The translations under genes and the position numbers were made by a program. 15,470 bases of DNA. Origin: RGVD01 sp040403075. Lineage in GTDB: Bacteria > Bacteroidota > Bacteroidia > UKL13-3. The DNA lies in assembly GCA_040403075.1 (NCBI GenBank), contig JBBALJ010000071.1, positions 1-15,470 of the forward strand, read 5' to 3'. Below, in pieces: positions 1-8,700 of the stretch. Below the pieces are notes generated by a model. It was not told where the DNA came from. It searched no databases and saw nothing but the letters and a program-made list of their open reading frames with translations. Within the stretch, counting starts at the first letter, position 1; the number at the start of each line of letters is the position of its first letter.

Positions 1-126
1 GTACTTTTGATTCCATAATCTAATTGTTTTAAGATTAGAAGAGAATTTGCTGTTAACTTATCTATCCTGTATACGGGCTTCGTATTAAATACTTATCCCA
101 GTGAACTGTCCAAGTTTAACAGTAAA

Positions 127-197
127 AAGGAAGGGTAATTAGCATTGCGAACGGTATCCAACTACCTATGACGTGACTTAATTTTGCTCCCTTCCTT
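127..197. other. Inverted-repeat element, possible structured RNA
   Basis: A perfect 9-bp inverted repeat (AAGGAAGGG at 127-135, CCCTTCCTT at 189-197) encloses 53 bases. The stem can continue across a 5-base bulge (136-140) by pairing AGCA (141-144) with TGCT (185-188). A small internal hairpin GGTA/TACC (153-156 with 163-166) is possible. This is more ordered than the rest of the spacer and could be a small RNA, a 5' leader structure or a decayed repeat. No known RNA family was recognised. Confidence 0.3.
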
Positions 198-202
198 CTC
201 TT

Positions 203-241
203 CTATTTTATTGGTAAATAAAATAGCATTCTTTTCTTTTT
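203..241 (+). terminator. Candidate weak terminator hairpin
   Basis: A perfect 10-bp stem (203-212 with 217-226) with loop GGTA is followed by a T-rich tract at 231-241. The stem is almost entirely A/T, so it would be weak, and the T tract begins a few bases after the stem. If real, it ends a plus-strand transcript covering the inverted-repeat element just upstream, well before the plug gene at 409. It could equally be a chance AT palindrome. Confidence 0.25.
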
Positions 242-280
242 AATTAACAGTTCACAAACATAGGATGACTCACGGTAGCA

Positions 281-320
281 CTTCGTCATGCTGAGCGGAA
301 TGCAATGGAGTGAAGCATCT
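281..320 (+). repeat. Degenerate dispersed repeat, copy 1
   Basis: The stretch reads CTTCGTCATGCTGAGC followed by GGAATGCAATGGAGTGAAGCATCT. It resembles the intergenic 'GTCATGCTGAGC ... GAAGCATC' repeat that I recall from many Bacteroidota genomes. CTTC at 281-284 and GAAG at 312-315 can pair as an outer stem. Related degenerate copies occur at 1867-1894 and, inverted, at 2046-2063, all outside genes. Confidence 0.5.
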
Positions 321-408
321 TTAGCTGTTTCGAAAACAACACCCTTTACATTTCGATTTTTATTTTGCAAGGAGTATAATATCTTGGCATCTTATTTTCT
401 ATCAATGT

Positions 409-1671
409 ATGATGCGATATAAATGGCTTTTTTCTGCACTTAGTTTATTTGCTAACACCTTTTTATTTGCTCAAAATGCGAATGATAATCTGATACTAGA
501 CCCAAATGTAAAAACGGTAATACTTACTAAAGCAGGTTCAGAGGATAGGTATGCCATGATAGGCCTGAACACTGCCGAACAACTAAGGCTTAGCTTTGAT
601 GTGTTGGGAACAAATAGAGAGAATTTTCAATACACCGTCACCCATTGTGATGCCAATTGGCAGCCCACAGACCTCAACAAAAATCAATACATGAGAGGCA
701 TGGACTTTGATAATATTATAGATTGGAAATTTTCGAGCAATACCTACACCAAATATGTTCATTACAATTTATTATTTCCAAACGAAACCATTAAACCTTA
801 CATAGCGGGCAATTATATTCTGAAAGTGTATCGCAATTTTGATGAAGATAATGTGGTGCTCACAAGAAGGTTTATGATTGTTAATCAATCTACCCAAATT
901 GAAGCTTCAGCGCATCCTCCCACATTAGCAGAATTTAGATTTACAAAGCAGGAGGTTAATTTTACGGTTGAGTATAATGCTAATACAGTTCCCAATCCTT
1001 TGCAAGATATAAAGATTGTGGTGCTGCAAAATTACAGATGGGACAATGCATTGACAGGACTGAAGCCTCAGTTCTCTACAGGTACTAAATTGGACTATAA
1101 CTATGTAGATAAGACCTTGTTTAATGGAGGAAACGAGTTTAGGTTTTTCGATATCAGAAGTTTAAGAACCTATAGCCAAAATGTAAGGACCAAATGGATA
1201 GATAGTGTGGTGCATTTGATGCTTATGATAGATGAAAGCAAAGGGTCAAATCAATATTTTCAATACACCGATTATAATGGCAAAAGACTTATTCAAAATA
1301 AAGATGGATTGAATGGTGATATTGATGGTGACTATGCTCTTACTCAGTTTTATTTGTCTGCTCCCGGCACTATGAATGATGAAGATGTATATGTGTTTGG
1401 AGAATTCACAGACTGGAAATTATTGCCCGATAATAAAATGTATTTCAATCGAAATCGTTCTAGGTATGAATTGGAAATGTCTTTGAAACAGGGCCGATAT
1501 GAGTATTGTTATGCCACTAAAGGAACTGATGGAAAACCAGATGAAACACCCTATGAGGGCAATCATTTTCAAACCGAAAATGAGTATTTGATTTTGGTGT
1601 ATTCCAAAAACCAGCAATGGGGTTATGATGAATTAATAGGAACCCGTTTGTTTAAATCAAATAATCAATAA
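409..1671 (+). CDS. Type IX secretion system plug protein (DUF5103 family)
   Basis: This 420-residue protein belongs to the DUF5103 family, whose studied member is the plug that closes the SprA outer-membrane translocon of the T9SS from the periplasmic side. A signal peptide is visible at residues 1-21 (hydrophobic core followed by LFA, cleavage before Q22). The family N-terminal domain follows: HCDANW at 79-84, SSNTYTKYVHY near 109-119, a FPN turn at 123-125, AGNYILKVY at 133-141 and RRFMIV at 153-158. A middle segment carries QNYRWDNA (208-215) and GNEFRFFDIRS (241-251). A C-terminal Ig-like beta-sandwich spans roughly 308-400 (VYVFGEFTDWKL at 327-338). Length is normal for the family. The start at 409 gives a proper signal peptide; a second ATG at 412 would serve equally. 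No good Shine-Dalgarno site precedes it, which is usual in this phylum. The gene stands alone, convergent with the giant genes downstream. Assignment is from recalled motifs, not a profile search. Confidence 0.88.
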   Translation: MMRYKWLFSALSLFANTFLFAQNANDNLILDPNVKTVILTKAGSEDRYAMIGLNTAEQLRLSFDVLGTNRENFQYTVTHCDANWQPTDLNKNQYMRGMDFDNIIDWKFSSNTYTKYVHYNLLFPNETIKPYIAGNYILKVYRNFDEDNVVLTRRFMIVNQSTQIEASAHPPTLAEFRFTKQEVNFTVEYNANTVPNPLQDIKIVVLQNYRWDNALTGLKPQFSTGTKLDYNYVDKTLFNGGNEFRFFDIRSLRTYSQNVRTKWIDSVVHLMLMIDESKGSNQYFQYTDYNGKRLIQNKDGLNGDIDGDYALTQFYLSAPGTMNDEDVYVFGEFTDWKLLPDNKMYFNRNRSRYELEMSLKQGRYEYCYATKGTDGKPDETPYEGNHFQTENEYLILVYSKNQQWGYDELIGTRLFKSNNQ

Positions 1672-1866
1672 GTATATTTTTTGTTGTTAGGTTTCACCTT
1701 TAATAGACATTTATAAAAAATTCTAACTTTAGCTTATCAAATAACTTTTATAATTCTTGATTCCATTTAATCAGAAGAAGTATTTTGTCCCGATATATCA
1801 GGATTGAAATACAACATAGAATAATTGTATTAGCCTTTTTGTTTTCAATATGCTTGTCATTTCTAC

Positions 1867-1894
1867 CTTCGTTATGCTGAGCCACGAAGCACCT
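1867..1894 (+). repeat. Degenerate dispersed repeat, copy 2
   Basis: CTTCGTTATGCTGAGCC followed by ACGAAGCACCT is a shortened relative of the copy at 281-320, with the same CTTCGT.ATGCTGAGC core. Here the outer arms CTTCGT (1867-1872) and ACGAAG (1884-1889) are fully complementary, giving a 6-bp stem around an 11-base loop. Confidence 0.45.
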
Positions 1895-2045
1895 TTTTCT
1901 AATTTTAAAATGTTAGAAGGTGTAGGTTTGAAAATGAATTAATTCTAATTGAATTAATTCAGATTTTGGTTTATAAAAGAGGAAAAGAATATCAAACAGA
2001 TAGATGTTAGTTTTAGAAACATTTTCTATAGCTTTCATTATTCTT

Positions 2046-2063
2046 GATACTTCGATTCAGCTC
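2046..2063 (-). repeat. Degenerate dispersed repeat, inverted fragment
   Basis: Read on the minus strand this is GAGCTGAATCGAAGTATC. It matches the 'GAGC.GAATCGAAGCATC' right half of the same repeat type as 281-320. Only this half is recognisable, so the assignment is tentative. Confidence 0.3.
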
Positions 2064-2130
2064 CTATGCATCGGAATCTTGATTCGCAAAAGACATTCAA
2101 TTATGAAAGAAGTCGTCTAATGACATAAAT

Positions 2131-2167
2131 AAAAAAGCCCATTTAACTTCGGTTAAATGGGCTTTTT
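2131..2167 (-). terminator. Strong intrinsic terminator of the 2990-codon gene, likely bidirectional
   Basis: A perfect 11-bp stem (2137-2147 with 2152-2162) closes a four-base loop. On the minus strand the hairpin is followed by six T (complement of 2131-2136), and it begins 24 bases past the stop codon of the giant gene. On the plus strand the same hairpin has a UUCG tetraloop closed by a C-G pair, an unusually stable type, and is followed by five T. It could therefore also stop read-through from the plug gene. Confidence 0.85.
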
Positions 2168-2185
2168 GGGTTTTGAAAAAATTAC

Positions 2186-2762
2186 TTATGGAGTTATTAC
2201 AATAATTCCATTTGAGCTGTTAATGTCAATCATTGGATAATCGTTAAAATCCACTGAGGCATCTCCATTCAAATCATTAGAATCGTAACCCAATACTCCA
2301 TTTGAACTCGCAACGTCTAATCCTGGATAATCATTAAAATCAACCGATCCATCTTGATTAATATCTCCCGTGTAAATACCGAATATACCGCTACCCAAAT
2401 CAGCTAAATTACTGCCAGCTGCTTTAGAGGCGCTGTTTGTGAAGTTATAAGAAGACCCATTTGCTGCCATGGTTACAGGTGTTGCACTCCAAGTGGCAAT
2501 AGAATTGCGGTGTACCAATACTATATAATAACTATTTCCATTTGTTGAAGATGGTAGGCTTACAGTACAAGTTCCGGAAGTACTCAATAACGCAGTTGTG
2601 GTGTATGCCAATGCTTGTGTAACACTATTATGTAATTCAACAATGATAGTGTCAGCTAAAGTGGTTGGACTAACGCCATTTGCATTAAATGGCGCAGCTG
2701 TCATTGCTCCAGATCCCATGTATAGTCCTTGTATAAATGCATTAATGGTAAAATTAACGTTC
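2186..2762 (-). repeat. Shared C-terminal domain, copy A
   Basis: The last ~191 codons are repeated in the neighbouring giant gene at 11359-11934, about 80% identical in protein by eye. Over the last ~225 bases I count about 21 differences, roughly 91% DNA identity. Constant blocks include AFIQGLYMGSGAMTAAPF, HRNS.ATWSATPVT, NLADLGSGIFGIYTGD and the two calcium-type loops. A variable patch sits near 2531-2575. Similarity starts at the stop codon and is in frame, so this is a protein domain rather than a mobile DNA repeat. Confidence 0.9.
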
Positions 2763-5700
2763 GAAGGAGGAATGGTTGTGGTGTCAGAAACTGTGAAAAT
2801 TGCAGGCAATGTGTTTGCAGCCAATGCCGTATTTCCGGCTAATTGACCTGAAATGTTATTAGGTGTACTTGCTGCTAATTTTGACCATGATCCTGAGTTA
2901 AACATAGCCATTTTTGTTTGATTAAATCTAGGAATATTTCCAAACATAGCAGAGTCATAACTAAGCGTAAGGTTATAATCAAATCCTACGCCACCAACTT
3001 GAGATATGGCATAATATCCATTATAAGCTTTCATAACTGGATTCAAACTTGGTGAAACTGAACCAGTATAATGTTTAATATATATGCTTGTTGGAACAGT
3101 TCCATTTGGACCCCATTCAATGGATGCAATTTGACGATTTGCAAAAGTATAAGTAGTCGTTGTTCCAGTTACTGGGGCGGCACTTTCTATTGCAGAAGGA
3201 GGAGTAGAATTGGTATTGAATTCAACAGCTCCAATATCTGTAGAGCCACCTGCAATGCTAGTTGAACGTGCATTACCATTAAAATCGCTTGTTACGTTGC
3301 TTAGGGCAATGCCTTTTCCATTCACGTACCATGATTCTGGATTAGCGGTTATAATGCTTAGGTTATTAATTGTATCTGTAAACAATTGGTCAGCTAAAAC
3401 TGTATTGGTTGATCCTAGCCAGTTTGTGTTATAAACCGAAGAGTACAAATTGTTAAATGAAGTCCAACCAAATGGATTTGTTCCAATTTCATAAACTTGA
3501 GCAGTGTCGTTGAGAACAAAAGAATTGTATTTCTGAGTATTTGAATTCAGTGCAACTGTTGAAGAGCCAATGGCAAAATTCTTTGTTACATTTCTGTTTC
3601 CTATTCTTTTGTTATAAATCAAATTGTTTACAGCATCAATGCTACCAGCACCTTGGTTGTATATTCCATAACTTGTGGTATCACCCATTCCATTGATGAA
3701 AATACTATTATTATAAAAATAATTTGCATTGGCGGTACTTACATTGAAATATCCAATCGCTCTTTTATTCGAACCTGTTCCTATAGAAATTTGGTTATTA
3801 GTGTAAGTGTTTGTGCCCGACAATGAGGTAAAAATTCCAGCAGCATAAGCCAATGAATTAGTAGCATTAACACTAATATTATAAATTTTATTAGCATTTA
3901 CTTTAACTACGTTTGATGCAGAAGTTCCAACAGCAATCCCTTTAGCTAAAAGTCCACCAGTAAATGCACTAATATTATACACAGTATTTCTTTCAATATT
4001 AATAACATCTGTAGAACCAGGAAGTACATAAATACCTATTGGACCTTGAGGACCTCCGTATGATATTGTACTAAAAGGATGAATGATATCTCTAACAATA
4101 TTATCCGTAACATTGGCAGTTCCCGAGATTGTACTAATACTTATACCTGCAATATAACCTGTACCACCAATTAATTTATTGTAAAGGTTTCCAATTATAT
4201 TATTAGAATAAGTACATGGAGAAGATAGGAATGATCCATATAAACTTCCATTTGCTGAAATAGTATCCCATGGATTGAATCCTCCACCGATAATATTATT
4301 TTTCACAATGGTATTAGCATTAGAGGCAGAAATATGCATAATATAGTTAATGCCACTTCCTCCCGGAGATCCCTGTGATGACATGTTCCCGAAGGTATTA
4401 CTATCAATTGTCGTTGGAATGCTTGAAGCACTTGCTAAAAATAATGGTTTAACAAAACTGTTTGCCCTAAAAATATAGGGTGCTCCACTTCTATCAGGTG
4501 CTGATCCTCCAATGCTATTTTTGCGAACAATATGTCCTCCTCCTCCTTGTAAATAAATAAATGTTGGAGATACAAAACTACTGTCGTTGTCTGCATAAAT
4601 AGCATTGTTGTTAATATTCCAATAATCTCCACCCGTAGTAGTAATATTTACTGAAAAGAATCTGATGTTTTTAAACTCGCAATTAGAAACAATTATTCCA
4701 TCATTACCAATTAGTGTATTTGATGTTTGAGAATAAACACCAGCTGATGGTTTATTTGTTCCAGTTGTATTGGTCATTGCACTACCAGTAGTATCACTAA
4801 AAATACATGCAATTATGGTGTTAGAGTCATTACCTGTTCCACTTGTAGCAGCTGTTCCTATGTTTAACATACCAAATGTTTGACTATTATTTACACCTTG
4901 AATATAGCAATTTGCTATGGTATTATATTTAGCATCATTATACAAGTTAATAGTACCAGCAGTAGTTGCTCTGTTCATAATTCTTAAATACTTGCCACTG
5001 TTATTATAACTGCCATCAATAATTACTCTATCAGCACCATTTAATCTAATTAACGCTGAATTTGCAGTGGTAACATTACCTGAAAGAACTCTCAAGTTGG
5101 CTGCATCAGGAGATATGGTTAGAGTAAATCCACCGGCTCCAGCTTGTGTAAGTTGATTCAATTCAATCAAACCTGGTTCTTCAATATCGCTTGAAATATT
5201 AGCTGTTACATTTCCAGACATAACTGAGTTGTTAATAAAGTTGAAAAATCCACCTGTTCCTGTTAAGGTAGTAAATGAATTTCCTTGACCAACATTATAT
5301 AAGCCAGAAATTATAGGTTTAATATTAAATCCAAAAGGTGTAGGATAGGTAGATATACTATTTACATCAATGCCTTCAATTCCACCAGGGTAAGAACCAA
5401 GGTTATTTGAACTTGTAATATCTTGAGCTGTTACAAAATAATAAACTGTGTCAGTAGCCACTAAACCACCCATTGTAGAAGCACTTACAGTAAACTGCCA
5501 TGTTCCATTTGTGGCAGTACCAGCAGTTAAACTACCAACATTTGAATACCAAGTACCTGTAGTATATTTCTTAAAGTAAACCCTAGGTCTGAAAGCACCA
5601 GTTAAATAAACACCAGTAGCATCCGAAATGGTTGCTGTAATGGTTCTGTCGTTTGTAAATTGGTCGCTAGGGATAGCAATGTATGAAATTGCAGGTGCAG

Positions 5701-8700
5701 CAACATCTTTAGCTATAAAGTTACCAGCATCAGCACCTAAGTCGTGTGGTGTTAAAGTAGATCTTGTTTGACCATCATAATCCAAAGTAGTTCCTGTTCC
5801 ATTTACTGCTATACCATAGGCTTCAACTGCTGTTGCAATAGATGCATTTACATGCAAATCTATCGAGTTTTTATCTCCAGTGGCATTGATAAAATCCATT
5901 GTTGATGATACTGAATTGGCATCAACACTTGAACCACTTTTCCATGATGGAACAGTGTAGTATGATGCAGTGCCATACAATCCAATTGAATCACCCTTCA
6001 ATAAATTATAGTCCATTCTCAAATCAGTGTTAGCGCTTATTGCGGTTGCAAAATGTCTTGCAACTACAGCTGTAGAGTTTGTTCTAATATTGTAGAAAAT
6101 ATTATTTACAACCGTATCAGCTCCAGTTCCATTTCTAAAGAATGCATAGGTTCTAGTTGTGTCACCAGATAAAGAGTTGTCAACTGTTCCTCCGATATAA
6201 ACAGTATTGAATAATATACTGCTAACATTTGTAGTTGCAGCAACACCTGTTTTAGCAACACCTCTTAAGGTTGGAGCACCAACAATAGAAGCACCATTTG
6301 AATCTAGACCTAATCTAACTATATTGTTAATTGTAGATGCATTTCCATCAGAAACATCAATACCTGTAATTAAGGCAGCATCATTTTGAGTAGCAGAATA
6401 TAAACCATGAATTAAATTACTTTTTGCAGTATTGGTTCCACTGTTATTAGTTCTATAAACTAAACCTGTAATTGAAACTGCTGCATTTGTCGCCTTTGAT
6501 ATTAATGTGTGGATTTTATTTCCATTACAAGTAGTATTGGCACCAACTGAAGAGAAGTTACCCATTACAATACCATTCAATCCAGCACCTCCGCCAGTAC
6601 CTGTTGATGTTGATGATGACACAATATTGTAAATTAAATTGTTGTTTACATTATAAGTTCCACCAGCAGCAGGTGCTGAAACTAAAATTCCTTTAGTAGT
6701 AGCACCTGTGTTATTAGAGGTTAAATTTGCAATAACATTGTTATTAAAGTTAACGGTAGCTGCAGATGTTAGGTTGTTATATAATCCTAATATCCTTGCT
6801 GAGCCTCCTGAAGCAGTGGTGTTATTATTTAGTAAAATGCTATTTGCCAAAGTTGAATCACCAATCATGTTATTTGTTATATTGGTAGTCATAGTTGACA
6901 CTCCGTTTGTAACATCAATTCCATAAATTTCTGCACCATAAGTACCACCAGCAGTGATACCACTAATGATATTGTTAGATACGTTAATTGTAGAATTAGC
7001 TGTAGATGATGCAATATTTATTCCAGCAAATCCACCTGAACTAGCAGTGGTAGAATTTCCATTAAATGTAATGGCACCATTTACTGTTCTAGATCCGATT
7101 AGATTTCCAGTAACCGTTCCAAGATTTACATTACCACCAGACACCCTGATACCAATGCAAGAAAAAATTGAAGCACCTGTTTGTGCTGAATTTTGACCTC
7201 CAGTGATATTAATGTTTGAGATGGTATTACCTTGAATAGAACTTGCAACTACACCATTTCCACCTGCAACGGTAACATCCATTAAAATATACTGAGCTGT
7301 TGTACTTGTTGGTTGGTTGGTAATTTTATAAGTTCCTGTGCCATCACTTGCACTACCACCTATAAAGTTATTTGTAATGGTGAAGCCAGCACCTGTGGTG
7401 GTAACAATATATAATGCACGGTTTATACCAGTACCTAAATAGGCTCTAGCTGAAGTTTGGTATAAATGATTATTAGTGATAGTCCAAAATGCATTGCTTA
7501 AACCTAAGTTAATTCCAGAACCAGGAGTTCCAATACCCGAAGCATCAATAAAGTTGTAGATATTATTGTTGTCAATTATGTTATTATCATTGGTTGCAGC
7601 TAAGGCAGTTGATCCTCCAGAATTGATACCATACAATGGAGTACCTGCAACAAACGTGTTTTCGTGAATATCGCAATAGTTGATGGTGTTACTATCATTT
7701 CCTTGACCTCCAACAGTTGTAGTACCAAAATAAACCACACCTGCCGCTACCGTTGTACCTGCGTTTGATTGGTTATTTGATTGTAAATCACAATATGAAA
7801 TTCTATTGAATTTTGAATCGTTGATAAAGCGAATAGCTGGTCCAAAACTAGTCGTGTTTCTTATTACTAAACTGTTTCCGATAACGAAACTACCTACACC
7901 ACCTTGACGACCATCAAAAACATAATATTTTGCAGAGTTTAAGTCAATAGTTGGAACTGAAGTTGTACATTCAATTCTTGCAAATACACCTGTATTTGGA
8001 ACAAATGTTACAGTTTTAGCGGCAGAGGCTCCTTTAAAGTTAGTTAAAGTGATTGAAGTGCTAGATGAATAAACTGAATCTGTTAGCACGAACGTAACAG
8101 CTCCACTTACACCTAAGGCATTTAAATCAGTTAATGCATCTGAAATGGTTGCATAGTTTGGCGTAGTTTGACCGACACCCACAAAATAACTGCCATTTAA
8201 AGGCGATTGTAAAGCTCTTGAACCTGCGGGGTCTCCATTTAAAGGAGTTCGAGTTATCGCATCAACCACCACACTATTAAGCATAGCATCAACCACATCT
8301 CCACCATTGGCAGACGAAGCGATATCATAAGTTAGCCAAAAATAATTTACTCCTGAGCCTAGCTTTTTATTTCCACTGATGGTAAAAGTGCCATTAGGTG
8401 AAACCACAGAACCAAATAGTTGAGCAGTTGAAAAAGTGGTATCAGCATTTGTAAAATACACTTTTGCATTCGAAAAATCAGTAGTTGGTGATTGACTGGC
8501 ACCCGTGTTAAAATCAAAAGAAGTCACAGCCAAAGCATTTGTTGCATTTGATGCATGAATTCTTATTCTAAGCACTCTAACATCTGACGAACCTAAAGGA
8601 ACATTGCCAGTTATTTGATCTGCTGTTGTAGAATCAAAAGTCATATTGTTAGCAGTATTGGCGGTATAATCGCCTTCAAATGCACCCAAATCTGGTGCAC

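Larger units (their letters stand above)
1..408. other. Non-coding region upstream of the T9SS plug gene
   Basis: No convincing gene lies here; all three plus frames meet a stop within the first 25 bases. On the minus strand an ATG at 14-16 could open a gene running out of the window, but only five codons are visible, too few to call. The stretch holds an inverted-repeat element (127-197), an AT hairpin with a T-rich tail (203-241) and a dispersed-repeat copy (281-320), each listed separately. One match to the Bacteroidota -7 consensus TAnnTTTG occurs at 179-186 without a convincing -33 TTTG partner. An AAGGAG at 369-374 and a TATAAT at 375-380 lie upstream of the plug start but are not spaced to serve it clearly. 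The plug promoter is therefore not located. Confidence 0.6.
1672..2130. other. Non-coding spacer between convergent genes
   Basis: No reading frame here looks like a gene. The spacer holds two degenerate dispersed-repeat copies (1867-1894 and 2046-2063). A 16-bp near-palindrome TCCCGATATATCAGGA at 1788-1803 has one mismatched pair and no T tract after it, so it resembles a decayed hairpin rather than a working terminator. The palindrome GAATTAATTC occurs twice, at 1936-1945 and 1951-1960. No strong terminator follows the plug stop at once; the bidirectional hairpin at 2131-2167 may end both convergent transcripts. Confidence 0.55.

Noticed and set aside
1..16. Minus-strand gene start at ATG 14-16
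   Set aside because: Only five codons are inside the window and there is no strong upstream signal, so it cannot be told from chance.
179..186. TAATTTTG as the plug-gene promoter
   Set aside because: It fits the TAnnTTTG -7 consensus but has no TTTG at the expected upstream distance, and single matches are expected by chance in AT-rich spacer.
369..380. AAGGAG followed by TATAAT as ribosome site or sigma70-type -10 box
   Set aside because: AAGGAG is about 34 bases from the plug ATG with no in-frame ATG, GTG or TTG start at proper spacing, and Bacteroidota rarely use the standard -10 hexamer.
1420..1617. 65-codon minus-strand open frame inside the plug gene
   Set aside because: It is antisense to a well-supported conserved gene and has no independent signal.
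2186..2762. The DNA repeat shared with 11359-11934 as an insertion sequence or other mobile element
   Set aside because: It begins at the stop codon, stays in frame, has no terminal inverted repeats or transposase, and its differences spread as in a protein domain.
4435..4632. 65-codon minus-strand open frame in another frame of the giant gene
   Set aside because: The giant gene's own frame reads through uninterrupted with beta-helix motifs, so this is a shadow frame and not evidence of a frameshift.
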